A DNA stretch of 64,000 nucleotides from Acanthornis magna (Eukaryota > Chordata > Aves > Passeriformes > Acanthizidae). Positions 26,342 to 40,534 of the stretch are shown here, one piece after another. Each line of letters opens with the position of its first letter. Within the stretch, counting starts at the first letter, position 1. Where the stretch lies: positions 124,001 through 188,000 of the forward strand of contig JAWUZG010000158.1 of assembly GCA_036785705.1 (NCBI GenBank), in the 5' to 3' direction. Made by a program: the position numbers and the translations under genes. The notes under the pieces are model-generated. The model searched no databases. It was not told the DNA's origin and worked only from the letters and a program-made list of their open reading frames with translations.

Positions 26342-27667
26342 GGGAAAGCTTGAATGGTCTTAGTTTCCATGCTGAGTTTTAAAAAGAGCACAGGCTACAT
26401 TGTCCACTGGTGCATTTAGTAGTATTAACATCATTACTCCTAGAACTATGACTACTACAACTTTTCTGGCTTGCAGAAATGTTGAGGTCTGTTCATTAGT
26501 GGGGGCTCTTGGATGGGTGAATGTGAGAGAAAAAGAAGTTAATTATTTCGAAACAGACCATGGTTTGAATTAACATGCAGTAGATAATGTTTCAGGGCAC
26601 ACTCTTGAATAATGAGGAGAAAACAAACTGTCTCTATGTTTTCTAACAGCCTGTCTTCTGGCAAGCTATTACTGGTTTATTTGAATATTTGCATGACTAA
26701 ACAGTGGCATTTGGTGAAAAAGAAAACCTATATAGTGTTTTGTTTTGTTTTTTCTTCTGAATGGATTTATAAGGAGATAAAATCCAGTATTTCCCTCTCC
26801 ACAGTGCCCAATTAACCCAAATTGGAAGCCACCTTCACATAATCCCATATGAACACTTGCAGTATGCTTCATTCGTTTAAATTGCCAAGACAACTAAGCC
26901 TTTGGGGAGGCACCTTCCTCACAGTTTCAAATGTGTTTCAGCTGAAGGCCAGAGGCACAACATCAGTCATCACAGATTACTTTTATTCCACTGTAAACGC
27001 TCCATTCATTTGGTGTGATGCCAGTGTCCTCTGGAGAGTTCCATAAAACCTCACTGCATGCTTTGGACTCGAGGTGACCTAACAGATATCTGAAGTTACA
27101 GATTGTTAGAAACAAACTCCCTAGCAAATACCTTGCTCCAGAAATGGAGGATTGTGAGTTACTTTGGCTGGGTTTGAAAGAAGCCGCAGGTAACACTCAC
27201 AGAGATTGATGCTGTCTCCTGGCAGTGCAATATGCTTTAGGTTTCACTGACCCTCCCCTTTCCCTCTTCCTGGAGTGCTTGGACAGAGCTGACCGCCTGC
27301 CAGTGATGCAGGGAAGGATAGGGACTTTGTGGCCCTGGCAGCACACACACTAATTTGACCTCTCCAGATTATGTTCTGCCTTCCTGGTGCCTGAGTAGTT
27401 TACCCTCTTGGTTAATTATTAGACAATCACATTTGCCTCCTCTTTCCATAAACCAGGACACAAGCTATAGGAGGGAGAAAGGGAAGGAGGAAAATGGGTG
27501 AAGGACAGTTGCATGTAAATACAAAACTTTGGGAACCTCCTTGTTTTTGAGTATCAGATATATAAGCTGTTCGTTTATTAATTAATCAAAAAGTAAAGCC
27601 TTACACTTTACAAAACCCTTACACTTTACAGCAGTTTGCAAAAGTATATCTGTTTATTTCAACTGCA

Positions 27668-28696
27668 TGACTGGATTGGGTTTGCATGGCCTGGTTTTGG
27701 TAGTGGGGGGGCTTCAGGGGTGGCTTCTGTGAGAAGCTGCCAGAAGCTTCCACCATGTCCAGCAGATCCAATCCCTGATGGCTCCAAAGATGGGCGTGCT
27801 GCTGACCAAGCCTGGCCCAGTTAGAAATGGTGGTAATGTCTCAGGGATAACAGACTGAAGAAGAAAAAAAAGAAAGGTTATGGCGCAGTTGTAATTGCAG
27901 CCAGAGAAGAGCGGAGTGAGAACGTGTGAGAAGGAGGGGGAGGGAAGGTGCTCCAGGCATGGGAACTCAGATTCCTCTGCAGCCCATGGTGAGGCAGCTG
28001 TGCCCCTGCAGCCGTGGAGTGCCATGGGGATGCAGAGATCCACCCACAGCCCCTGGAGGAGGCCCATGATGAAGCAGGGGGATGCCTGAGAGGAGGCTGT
28101 CACCCCATGGGAAGCCTGTGGAGAGAGATGCCCTGCTCCCAGGCTGGAGCAGCCCATCCTTAAAGGACCGACCCCATGGAAAAGTGACCCACACTGCAGC
28201 AGTTCGGGGAGGACTGTTGCCTGTGGGATGGACTCACATTGCAGCAGGTGGCAGGGAGCTGTTGCTTGTGAGATGGACACACTGGAGAAGTCCTGGAGAA
28301 CTGGAGGGACCCCAGGGTGCAGTAGGGGAGTGACTCCTGTCCCTGAGCAGTGGGAGAAGCCACGGGGGATGAACTGACCATGGCCCCCATTCCCTGTCTC
28401 CTTGTGCCACTGGGGGAGGAGGTGGAGCTGGGGAGGAGGAAGGTGTGGGGGGAAGGTGTCTTTAAGGAGTTATTTCACTTCTCATTATCCTGCTCTGATT
28501 TTGTTAGTAATAAATTCATTTCATATCTCTAATTTGAGCCTGTTTTACCTTTTGCCCTCACCAAATGAGGGATCTCTCCCGGTCCTTATCTCAGCCCATG
28601 AACCTTCATTGTATTTTCTCTGCCCTGTCTGGCTGTAGAGGGGAGCGAGAGAGTGCCTTTGGTGGGTGCCTGGAGTCCAGCCAGGGTCACCCACTA
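27668..28696 (+). mobile_element. Solo endogenous-retrovirus LTR, about 1.03 kb
   Basis: It begins tgactggattgggtttgcat and ends near gccagggtcacccact, termini I associate with a long LTR family common in songbird genomes. The middle (27940-28330) is a chain of degenerate repeats built around cccatgg/gcagcccatgg and ctggagcag. The 3' third holds taataaattcatttcatatc, a polyadenylation-type signal, followed by a pyrimidine-rich U5-like region. No retroviral genes flank it. A target-site duplication could not be settled, so ends are accurate only to a few bases. Confidence 0.8.
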
Positions 28697-29935
28697 AAAC
28701 TACTGAGCCAAGTCTGTAATACCTACTTGTAATGCTGTAAATGTAATTAGCATTGTTCATTCATTATTGATGTAGGCTGCTGCGCTGGGGATCTCCTCTG
28801 GTATCAGGCAAAAGCAACACAGATGAAGGGTAAATGATAAACTGCAGCAAGATACAAGCACATGATGTATGCAAGTACATAACTGGATACAATCAATAAC
28901 CAGATATAAATTCAGGCCACAACCTGAACAAGTCCTGTCTAGCAGGGCAGGTAAGCTCTGCTTTGAAAATGATGTCCTGTCCCATTGTCTCCAATGTGTT
29001 AAAAGACAGACTTTAAAAAACCAAACAAGCCACTTTTCATTTAAGTAGAGAAAACATTAAGAAGCATCTCTATTCTGCTTGTTGATATATTACAGTCCCC
29101 TCTGACAGAAAAGTAGATTTATCTGCTCATAAGATACTTTGCTCAGCCTTCTAAAGCATTCAAGTTTTTCTTTAACTTTGGTCTCTATGCGCAGGAACCC
29201 AGTGCCAGTGGAAATCCTGCAATTGAGGAGTCTATGGCAGGATTCAGGACAGTATTTCCAAAATGCCAACACCTTCCTGTTTAAAACGCAAGCTGAGACA
29301 AGCTGATGTGCACTACAGGCAATGCATCCACTTCAGATACACTCATCTTACAAATCTGGATCAGTTTACAGCAAAAGATGGCATGCACTGTCCAAGGATA
29401 AGGACATGCGTAAATGTGCTGAGGGAGAGAGCACCTGTAATTAGAAAGATGCATTTTTAAAAGAATTTGGAAAGTTAAAATTTTTAGATCCTTCCAGCTG
29501 TTTTTTGCACTGGAGTGTCTTATGCTCTACGAATTTATTTTAAAATTAAAATATATCCTTTACAAGAAGATGTAGGATTAAAAAAAGAGTATAGTTAAGT
29601 GACTGAGGTACTGCTTAACATTTGAATTCTGAATATTGTTTCTTGCAAGTATTGTTCTTGAAAACGCACACAGTCCCGCAGTATAACTCATCTGTTTTGT
29701 TCATTGCATGAAGAAAATCAGGCATAAGCTGGAAGGGAAAACCCTTTATGGAGCTTTCAGCATAATTTTTTAGTGGAATAGCATTACAGTCCCTAAAGCT
29801 AAGCAGGTGCAACATCAGATCTGAAAGAGAACTCCAGGAAGGTCTGAGTTATAGAATGGGTTCTGAACTCACAAAAACTAATACATCTTATTGCAAAGCT
29901 ATAAAATGGATAGTGTAGGGTGGGAGTTTTTTCTT

Positions 29936-29964
29936 TGTTTGCTTGCTTGTTTGTTTGTTTGTTT
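29936..29964 (+). repeat. TTTG/CTTG microsatellite
   Basis: About seven four-base units of ttgt/ttgc type lie in non-coding sequence. Confidence 0.8.
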
Positions 29965-32900
29965 AATTTGGGGTTTAAATTTTAAAAACAGGGCTATTCA
30001 TTATTTATACAGAAAAATCTCATTTGTCTTCTGCTTTTCACCATGTGCTTTCCAATTTAGAAAGGGTCATTTGATTGTAATTAAACCAAATGTTAGTGAA
30101 TAATTCAGTGCCTTTTTTCTTCATCCCATCCTATTCATTAGTTAGAGCCAAAAGGCCCCAACTTTCAAAAAGTAACAAATCTTTAGTCAATAATTAGAAA
30201 TAATTAAAGACTCAAAGCTGTTACAGCAGCTAGTTAGGAACAAAGAAGATTCTGTTTGTGAAATGAGAACTAATAAGGAAAAAATTAATTTCTCATCAAC
30301 TTAAATATTTCTAAAAATGTGAGCTTTCATACAGTGTACTCCTGGGAATCTCTTTGTAATTTCATTTGATAAACACAGAGCTAAAATTGGCATCCTTGTA
30401 ATTAATTTACACTATTACATAAAAATATGAGGAGAATAATTCACAGAGAGAAACTTCATCTGCAGAGTTCCTTTAAAGCTTTTTTCCTCTTTCTATGAAT
30501 TATGTCAGATACCTAGTTACATAAATCAGAATGGCACTTTGGGGGCTCCTACAATCTGAACTGCTTAAAGGATTTACAGATTTTAAGTAGAACTCAGTGA
30601 CTGTAAAATTAGCCAGTATTGAACTATATGGAGATGCTCCTGTTTTTATTCCTGTGTTTCACACAACTCTTCACAAACCTCTAACGTGAAAAAAGTAAGA
30701 AAAAAGTTAACATTCTAAAGTAAAATTAAACTAAAATGAGAAAAGAAAGATTTACAAATTACATGAAAACCTGTTGACAAACACTGTTCTGTGGTTTTGG
30801 GTCTGGGTTACCACCAGAACTTTAAAGGACTGTTTGGCAATTCTACTGGACGAAAAGTTACAATTGCAATTTTCTGCTGGAGTCGAGTTCATCTGACAAG
30901 CCCCTTTAGTCTTGTAGGATTCCTTTGCTTCCAGTGTAACTGACCCTGGCTCCAGCCACAGCATGTGTGATATGAATGTGCTTCTGAGCAGATCCTTCTG
31001 TCTCTTTGTCCCCTCCCTAACAGTGCTGTGCAGAGAACTATCTGAGATAGTGAGAACTTACTCGAAAGGACTTAAAACCAATGAGAAAGGCAAATGGGGG
31101 AGAAAGGAGAATTCAAATATCTTCCCAGGATCCCAAGAAGAACCATTTCTAGATAACATAAAACCTGGTGAGGCCAAGCTGTCGGCTAGTGAGGAGAAAT
31201 AAAATGGCAGCTGGATGTTGATGTGCTCAGGGAGATCACAAATGAATGAAAGCAGACTGCTGACGTCTTATAGGGAGCAGCTCTTCCCTGGGGGAGTGGA
31301 CAGAACAGTCACCCCAATGCCACTGAATGCACTGAGCTCAAGAATGGAAAGCCCAGGGAGGCAAATGGCCTTCACAGGTTCCACACAGGCCAGCAGGAGT
31401 TCTAACAATGGGCTTCCAGACTCCTTCCTCAGCTACAAAATACACTTGACAATTGATGTAGGAATTGGTGGAGACATGGTCCTCTCGTATCATAGATCTC
31501 AGGTGAAATGGAATTACCCTGGCTTATTGTAAAGTTCAAAGTAAAACAGGAATGGATGTTTTCCCTGTATGTTGGGTCTTTTCTAGGCTATTTCTTTTTG
31601 TATTCCACCACTTTATTTGGCTTTTGAATGCTGCTGGGCATTGAGAAGAGTCTATAATTGTGCTGGGTGTTCTTTTTCCCTTAGCAGTTAGTGAGAAGTT
31701 AGAACAGGGCCCTGAGTACAAGCAGTTCAGATTTGCCATTCTCCCATGTTCTCCCCTGCATTTGTCAATGTCTGAGTTTCATCAACCATTATGCTGCCAA
31801 TTTGTCTAGTTCTGTTCCCATGAAGTTCATCACAGCCTTTTCTTAGGAAGATAAATAATTTTGTCATCTGCAAATCCTGCTGACCTCATTTTTCTGTTCT
31901 ACACCTCATTTCTGCCTTTCTGGATAATTAATGAGTGTATTAAATGCTAACTACAGTCCAGATCCTTGGGACATACTAATATTAACCTCCTACTGAATTG
32001 AAAACTGACAGCCTAATGAATTAAACTCTTTGCATGAGAACAAGTGTTGACAGTGAAAATCAGGATGACTTGTGATTTACTCCTAAGCTGAAGAAATAAA
32101 CAAACCAAAATCCCACCCAAAACTTTGCAAGAACAAGTACTTGCAATTTCCACTGAATTTAATTATGGGTCTTGTGAAAAAACAGGCTACATGAGGAAAA
32201 ACCAAATCCAGTTAAAAAAAGGAAATACCACTCTGTATTCCTGTTTTCCTTTGCTGTTTATGGAATCGTTGAACTATCAGACAGTACCTGAAGCATTTAC
32301 CCCTTAGGAAATTTCTAAAAGTGCCTTGGCTAGAACATCCTTGGAACATCAAAGCTTGTTTAGGTATTTGATCCAGAGGGGACAAGGGAAAGAATTTATA
32401 GCTAATCAAGCTTGAAGTAAAAGATGAACAAAACGAACCAAACTGATGACTGCTATAGCTATAATCATGTTGGCAGGACATGCTGCCTTGTCAAAGTCAT
32501 TTAGATTTTTCTAGATATCAGAAAAATTCCCACATTTTTCTGACACTTTGGTGTAGTATCTGTAGTGGACATTTCTGAAAGCAAAAAACATATTTGGAAC
32601 AAACATCACCAAGCCATATAAAGAAGGGCCGTTTCTTAGTGTTCTGCCAATGTTATAAAAACTAATACATTAAAACTTAGACGTGTTACAAACATCAGCA
32701 GAATGTCTAGAGTTATTCCTCAGCATCTAAAAAATGTGTAGTTTATACAGCAGCTGTAAATACTCCAATTAGTGTCTTTCAAGTACAAATCTTGTTGTTT
32801 GAACTTTGTACCAAAGAAGAGGTAGAAGAAAACAAAAATGCTAATGAATATTCACATGCTCTTGAAATGAACCTCCTTCATGCATGAACATTTTGAGAGA

Positions 32901-33641
32901 TCAAATTTTCTTAGCACAAATCTTCACAGAAACTGCACAGGTGTAATAATGCATTTAATTAATAAGTTATTAAACTAAGCCTGTATTACTGAGCTAATAG
33001 ACCTTTCCATAGGAAGCCATAAATATCTTTGGGAAAGGTGCCTTGTTTTACTAAAGTTTTCAATAGGTTCTATCAAAGCAGATTCCATTACTCAGGTTAG
33101 AAGAGTTTACAAAATGCCTGAAAGCAGACAGAGGTTTCTAATGAGCAAATTCTGATAAAGTTTTTTAACAAATGGAGCATTCTGCATTTTAAGTCTCATT
33201 GGATGCTGTCTGCGACATTGGTTACACACATGCAATCATCTGGATCGCCAACTTTAGAAACTAAGACCTCAAAGATAAATTAGAGGTCCGAAGCTAAGTG
33301 AAGGTCATCGTAAGAGAACGGGTCTGTGTTGCAGGGTTTTTCATTCAGTGGGACAGGGAGGTTCCCTGTGCTCACACTGTACAGGACATTTCAGCACGTG
33401 CAGGACGTTCATGGGCCCAGGCAGTGCCCTGTGTGAGCACACAGACCTGGGCAGCCTCTACGTGTCCCCAAACCACACTTCCAGACAGGACACAGGCACC
33501 TGGGAAACCAAAACAGGGGAGACTGGAAAGGTGCTTGCCATGTTACACAAGGATATTACATGGTAAGAATGGAATTTCTAGCATAATCTTAAGTTTCTTT
33601 CATGAGCTTTGGTTGCATGTCTGCAAAATGGGGATAATAAG

Positions 33642-33969
33642 TGTGGGAACTGTAAGCATGTAGTGAGAACTACCTTGCTGTGAGAGGCCTGTTTTTCTGA
33701 GTTCACACAATTTCTCTCTAGCTCAAAACAAGCAGGAATTCATAAACAAAGATACCTGATTTCACACAGGTGGTGTTATTGCAAGATGTTGTAACTATAG
33801 GTAGCCAATGACATTGTGGGGTGGTGAATTGGGAGCCAATGGGGAGATGACATGAAAGTTAGAAATAGCATAAAAAGAGGCCTTGTAAAATAAAGAGTAG
33901 TTCCTTTTCTCTGACCAAGAAGCTGTTGTGGTGAGTTTTTTACGTGTCGTGTCTGTCTCAACTACAACA
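33642..33969 (+). mobile_element. Solo endogenous-retrovirus LTR, about 328 bp
   Basis: It runs TGTGGGAA...CTACAACA, with TG...CA ends and flanks aataag (33636-33641) and aatgag (33970-33975), a six-base target duplication with one mismatch. Inside are two agccaat (CCAAT-type) boxes near 33801 and 33834, a TATA-like cataaaaag near 33869, and aataaag near 33889. This is the normal order of U3 promoter and polyadenylation signals. No internal genes are present. Confidence 0.78.
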
Positions 33970-36144
33970 AATGAGCAGTGGTGCAAACACAGTAATGAAA
34001 TCCTCCTGGAGAACATTGTGCCTGTGGTAAAGAAGCAGTAGAAGGTGCAGGGCAGAAGGGGCAAAAGGGAATACAGGGTGTTCATGAGGATGAACCAGAG
34101 TCAACACAGAAACAACCAAACCAAGGAAGGAGATGTGTGTATGCAGAGAGACAGCAACATCCACACCTTGGTTTCCCAAGCCGTGGAGTTTAGCTTGCTG
34201 TGCCAGACTTTGCTACCCTGGGCACAGTTTTACTCAGACAAGCTGTGTCTGTGTTGCTGGGACGCTGATTTGCCAAGATTCCAAAATTATTTTTAAAAAT
34301 CAAGAGATCTTTAAAATCTCTGTCCTGTGCCTCTCTGTCTGCAATGAATTGGTCTCAGTGACTTTGTATTTAACCTTTTTATTTGTTACAAAGCTGCAGT
34401 TGCAAATTCACATCAAAGACAACTTTTCTGCTTCATAAATTAATATAATTTTTCAATGTTGAATATTCCATTCCCCATGGTAACTTGATTGGTAGGTGGC
34501 CTGCCTGGAAAAGTGACCCTGAAAGGAATTTAGGAGACAAAGCAGAAATCAGGTCACTTGAGTGGAATATGTACATGATCTGTTACATTCTGTGGTGTAT
34601 TGCAGCACCTCCTGCTTTTCCACTAACATTCTACTGCAGCGAGTGATGCCTCCTTTGAAGGACTCACTGTGCATGTAACAGAATTTGTGTTGGATTTCTT
34701 CAAGGTTGGCAGCAGGGGTTGAATATTTTGTACTTATGTATACATTAGAATAAAAAAAAGGATTTCTTTTGAATGAAGACATGTAATTTTACAGTTGAAA
34801 GGCACACTTTCTAGTGCCAGTGTAGATGGAGAAGCCTGAGAACCTTGTTGTGTAGGCACAGAACCCTCTGGACCACTGCCAGTGCTGACATAAATGAGAT
34901 CAGAAGACTTCTACATTAAGAGAATGGGAAAAGAGAAAAGATGATGGGATTTTATACGATGACCCATGTTGGTGTTTAATGCATAAAAAATAGCAAAGCA
35001 ATTCAGAAGAGTGTTAATGTTTCAAACAGACTCAGAATTATTGTGCTTGACTGCCCATTTAAGATTTGTGAGGTGTACATAGCATAATCTGCAACCATGT
35101 AACCTTGAAAAAATCAAATTCACTTTTGTTAGTACTATTAACTAAGTCATTAAACATATTCACATTCCTACTCATAAATTGTATTCATTATTTTCAAGAT
35201 TTAATACTACTGTGTTCTCCTAAATCTCCCTGATGTATTTAAAGCAGAAACAAAGGCTGGGATTTTTGTTTGTTATTTGTCTCATCCTGTGAATTCTCCT
35301 CACTCCTGCATTCATTGAGTTGTTGGGTGAATAGCTCATTAATGTGATTTCTATCTGTGTCTAAAGGCATAAGGCAGAAGCACTGTTATGTAACAGCTTG
35401 AAAAGACGCCTATAAATAACCTCCTTTAATAACCATAAATTTACATTAGAAAGGTAGATAAACTCTGAAGTGAAAACCGTTTATTTTTATCTGATGCTGC
35501 TATTTCATAATCTCAATGTTATCAGACTCATCCTGAATAATTTAGTGAGGTCTTGGGGTTTTATACCATCTGGGAAAGTCTTGCATATCGAATGGATTTA
35601 TCCAATAGGAACAGGGATCTAAAGAGCTGCATATCTCTTTGGGGACTCAATCGTACCTGGTACACGTTGGAAAACTCCCAGCAGCATCCCTGGCAGATGA
35701 CACTATGCAAAGAAAGGCAGGTTTGGCTCTTATTTTACCCATTTTCTAAACACAAGTGCAGTTGTCCCAGTAATCTGAAGGAACTCAACCTCGATCAATT
35801 TAAAATATTCCTTCCTTGATACCATTAACTGCCTGCCTTAATTTTGGACATTTCCTGAATTTATGCCTTTCTTTGGCCTAACACCTTGGAAGGAAAATCC
35901 TGGCAGGCATAACCAAAATGTACAGTTTTATAGTTGCTGTCAATCCATCATTACCCCTGTAGAAAGCAGTAATAAAGCTAAGAGGATGTTCTCATGCATA
36001 TCTTCCGTATGAAGATACAGAAAGTCCAATACAGGAAGTTGAAAGGGATGACTGGTAGAGAAAGTGATAAAGAAATAACTGGAAAAGGACTGTTTATGTA
36101 CTGTGTTGAGTCTCCAATACCTATTGTGAAGTAATGCAGTGTAA

Positions 36145-36256
36145 TGCCCCTTGGAACAGCCTGGGATAGTGGGAAGTGTCCCTGCCCATGGCAGGGGGTA
36201 GGATGGGATGGGCTTTAAGGTCCCTCCCGAGGCAAACCGTTCTGGGATTCTCTACG
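36145..36256 (+). mobile_element. CR1 LINE 3' tail
   Basis: ccttggaacagcctgggata, gtgtccctgcccatggcagg and gggctttaaggtccctcccg, ending ttctgggattctcta, form a short plus-oriented CR1 3' end. Confidence 0.88.
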
Positions 36257-37178
36257 CCTTTTACTGGCACTAAGGGACACCAATTGTAATGCTGCTCCTC
36301 TGATGTCTTTTAGGTACCTTTTCATATATTGGACTACTTTAACTGCTTCTTTGACTGAAGTTCCTTTGGTGGGGATACTGTACAAGGCTCTGCAGCTATG
36401 GGGGTGGAACCAGAAAGCAAATTAAGCAGGAAAAAAACCCAGCAATGAAAGCCATTGAGCTGATCAGTCAGGAAATACATGTAAAATACTTTGAGCTCAG
36501 TGAAGGGTGAGACAGATACAAGGGGAGCAGCAGCCTGACAGGGAGGAAGGAAGCTGACCATCTTTCCCAGTGATTTTTGCAGGATACTGTTTTGCTCTGC
36601 AGCATAAACACAGACAGCATCAGTCAAAAAAAGAGACCCATCACTGTTATTCTCCTCTAAAGTTGCTATTCCCAGACCACCTTCTTTGTCAAGTCTATTG
36701 ACCTGCCCTTTTCATCTCCTCCTTGGCATGGTGTAGGCAACTGCCCATTCTCTTCCCAACCACAGCTTCATCCCTACAGCAACAGGCTTTTTGTTAAATG
36801 TTTTATTAGTGCTTGTCTGTCATTCTTCAGCCTTTAAATCAATTATTATTTTATTTGAGAGGTTCAAGAGTATGATAATGGAGAATATTTTTCATCATTC
36901 TACTGTGTGAGCCCCGATTCTTTCAGCTTAATGAAACTGTTCTTACAGGTAAATTGTACATAATGCATTCAGCTGCTGAAGCTTCACAGAGCTGGCCCTA
37001 TACTGTTAACACACAAGTACAGAGATACCTGCCAGGGTTATGACTGGAGGTGGTTTGAGTCAACCTCACTCAGTACACTTTAAAATAGCCCTCCACACAT
37101 CATTGCCTTAGCATTTTGCTCAAGTTTCACCTTCTAAGTTGCATTTATTCAGAGGCAGTTTTTTGTTTGTTGGTTTTT

Positions 37179-37201
37179 TTGGAGTGGTGGTGGTGGTGGT
37201 G
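37179..37201 (+). repeat. TGG trinucleotide repeat
   Basis: About six perfect tgg units lie within a T/G-rich tract in intergenic DNA. Confidence 0.8.
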
Positions 37202-39947
37202 TTTTTTTGTTTTGTAGATGAGTGTTTTAAAATATTTTAAATTACTCAGACATTTAAAAATAGGAAATGCCTGAATATGAAGCCAGGTGCTTCTTGTCCA
37301 GATGGTCCTTCATCATTGTACCATTCAAATTCTTCCTTTTCTTGAACAAGGATTTAAAAGTATTTCACCACCAACAGATCACCTCATAATATATTGATAC
37401 AGGTTTTTTCTAGCTTTATGAAAAATATATTTCCCGCAGAAACTGAAGAGTTTGTAAAATCTTTCAGTAATTCTCCCCCTTTTATTTTCATATTTCAGTT
37501 GAAATTATCAGCACCTGGTGTTTTGTTATTTACTGCCTGTATTTTGAGTGCCTCTTACATCTCTTGAAATTCTTCCACAAAAGGCTCAGCTTCTTTGGAA
37601 ATAACCATTTATTGTTTGCCTATCTCCCTCTCTAAGCAGCTCATTAAAGCACTCCCTCTATCGCTCTGTAATTGCATTCTTTGTGACCAAGACATTTCCA
37701 TTTGTGTTCTTTATTAGACTTGCCGGTGTGTACATTGATATGTCTGTAAAACCATCTCATATTCCTGGTCTGTCTATGCTGTTCCAATTCCCCACCACAC
37801 CAGGTAACCCTGAGTGGAGGTGTTTGCACTGTCCTGTGGTGTGAGGAGGGATGTGCTGACCCCGTATGGATCTCATCACAGCAGCGTGGAAAAGCAAAGC
37901 AGAGCAGAGCAGCAACGATGCTATGTCAGCCCCTGATGTTTGTTAGTTACTCCTCACAGAGCACACACTGCACTGTCTGCCTCCCAGCTCACCCTCCTCT
38001 GCCCAAAATAAATGTTAACACAGTGCTGTGATGCATGACTTCCAATTTAAGTGAGCAGAAAATTCACTTTGTAATTTTACCAAATATTGGAAACTGCAGA
38101 TTTGCTCATCAGTGTCTCCTGCCTTATTCTGCTCTTAAAACTGATCAGTATGCTCTGAAAGATGAGTTGGATGTTTACTTGCAGTACTTTACTGTCATGT
38201 TTCATCAAAAAGCTTTAAGGTCCTAACTGCACTTTGAATATAACTCAAGTCTAAGAAGTATTTGTTACTGGAAAATTATTGTTGTTCTCACATTGAATAC
38301 TCATCACCACACACTGCTGCTGAGAGAAAGGAAGTAAGTTCTGAGATTGCACACCCTGCTTTTAAAGCTAGGAAGTACTGGGATACAGACATTTCCTCAC
38401 CTCATTCACAACACACGATGCAAAGTACTTACTATCTACCTCTTATCTACTCAGTTGTAGTTGTACTAACTGTAAATGCATTGTACTGTTTAGTCATGGA
38501 GTATTTTATCACATTCCTCCCTAATATCCCAGTCTTTACTGAACTTATCTTCCTAACATGCCTATGAGGAAAGGTTCCAGCTTGATAGAGAGAAAAAATG
38601 AAGAAAATAAACAAGCCTCAGTATTTTGGGGAGCAATTTAATGTGCGGGGGCTTGATTTGCCATCACTTTTAACACCACACATCCTTCTAGTCTCAGCTC
38701 CCACTGGCTTAAATTGCAGCTGCAAAGTTCAGCTCTTCTCTGAATCAGACCACACAATTTCAGGATGTGCAATCAGAAAATGAGTAATACGCAGACAGAA
38801 GCTGCGGGGAGAAGTGAACTGTCCAGCAGCACGCATTCCTCTGGGATGGAGAGTGGAATAGCATTGCTGAGGTACTGATAAATAAGACACTTGCTGAATA
38901 AATAGTGCAAAAAGTGCTTCTAGGTAAAGAAAAAGTCCTGCTTAAGTTTACTTGCTTAGAATAGATGAGAACTGGTTAACTTCTGTAATATCACCTAAAT
39001 TAGATCTGGATGAACTCTTAGGTGGTGTCCCTGGACAGCAACTGATCTTCTGGCCAGGATTTAACTATCTTTACTCCAAGATGCTAGTCCTTTCCTGAAA
39101 TCCATTCTCCTGATGCATATATGTACCATCCCTCTGTCGTAGGTAAGGATAGGCAGAGCCTGCACACAACAACTTCATTCACTAAGTAAGTTCTATATTA
39201 ATTCCAGTGTGCAGTTCACCAGGAATGGTGAAAATATCCTACCATTAAAACATCTGCTGACATGATAGATATGAACAAGAACAAATTAATATTGCCCTAC
39301 CAGCCTAACTTTGGACTTACAAAGTATAATGGTCTTTTGAGAATAGTTTCAGGTATGTTCAAAATTTCTGAAAAGCAAATTGTAAAATGCACAGAAATGT
39401 CATCCTACAGAATCATGTTTATCCCTACATCAATAAACAGTTTTAAGTCTTCAGCAAATACATCTGTAACAAATGGAACTGTACTGGAGTAAATAGTATT
39501 TACAGACAGGTACATCTGTGCTGCATAGTACCATCTACAAAGTCCAGTCAACTGCCAGAAGGTAAAATACACATTTTGCAATAAGATTTCAAAATACTAG
39601 GTTAAAAGTGGAGAGTTGTGATTCACAAAATTCTATTCCATGCTTTGAACACAGTTAAACAATTATGGATCTGTCAGTGACAGTTAAAACTTTTCTCCTT
39701 TTTTGACTTCTTCCTAATTATCCTACTTCCCTTGTTCCACCACACTTTTGAGCAATACACAGAAAAAGGTCAAGCCCACATCAGTCTGATGAAATGTGGC
39801 TCCTTACTGTGCTCCTTGGAGGAGTTCCAAGTGCCTCAGACCAAGGGTGCTTGTGGTATCCACCTGGTTTGCAGAGTTCATGTGCCACCAAAATTCTTAT
39901 CTTAACATCTTCACCTTTTGCTGAATTTTAGTCTGACTACTAATTTC

Positions 39948-39969
39948 TTTTTTTTTTTTTTTTTTTTTT
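39948..39969 (+). repeat. 22-base T run
   Basis: An uninterrupted T homopolymer; its length in the assembly is uncertain by nature. Confidence 0.9.
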
Positions 39970-40044
39970 ATAGGACACAAAGAGTACAGGAAAATAAGCC
40001 TTACTTGAAAGGCTCTGAAATTCCCAGAAAACTGGCATTTTTAT

Positions 40045-40492
40045 AACCAAGAATCAAGGGCCACAAAGATGGTCAGAGGGCTGGAGCACCTCTCATACAA
40101 TGAAAGGCTGGGCCAATTGGGATTGTTCAGCCTGGAGAAGAGAAGCTTTGGGGTGATCTAATTGTGGCCTTAAGGGGCTGACAAAAAAGATGGGGAGAGA
40201 CTATTTACAAGGGCCTGGGGTGACAGAACAAGGGGGAATGGCTACAAACTGAAAGAGAGGTGTTTGAGATTAGATGTTGAGAAGAAATTCTTCCCTGTGA
40301 GGGTGGGGAGGCCCTGCCACAGGTTGCCCAGAGAAGCTGTGGCTGCACCATCGCTGGCATTGTCCAAGGCCAGGCTGGATGGGGCTTGGAGCAGCCTGGG
40401 ACAGTGGAAGGTGTCCCTGCCCATGGCAGCGGGTGCGAATCGGTGATTTCAGGTCCCTTCTAACTCAAAACATTCTGAGATGCTATGATAAC
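40045..40492 (+). mobile_element. CR1 LINE 3' portion, about 450 bp
   Basis: The plus-oriented CR1 reads gctggagcacctctcataca, gttcagcctggagaagagaa, agaagaaattcttccctgtg, ccacaggttgcccagagaag, ccaaggccaggctggatggg, ending gagatgctatgata. It is the most complete CR1 copy in the window and runs up to the second fragment just before the NUP210 island. Confidence 0.93.
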
Positions 40493-40534
40493 AAATGAAC
40501 TGTCGCTTAGCTTAGTTGTTAGCACCAGTGCACG

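Larger units (their letters stand above)
25901..40044. other. Intergenic sequence upstream of NUP210
   Basis: No gene was recognised in about 14 kb. It holds a perfect inverted repeat (26301-26341), two solo LTRs (27668-28696 and 33642-33969), a CR1 tail (36145-36256), a TTTG microsatellite (29936-29964), a TGG microsatellite (37179-37201) and a T run (39948-39969). The rest is AT-rich, unique-looking and stop-dense. Confidence 0.65.
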
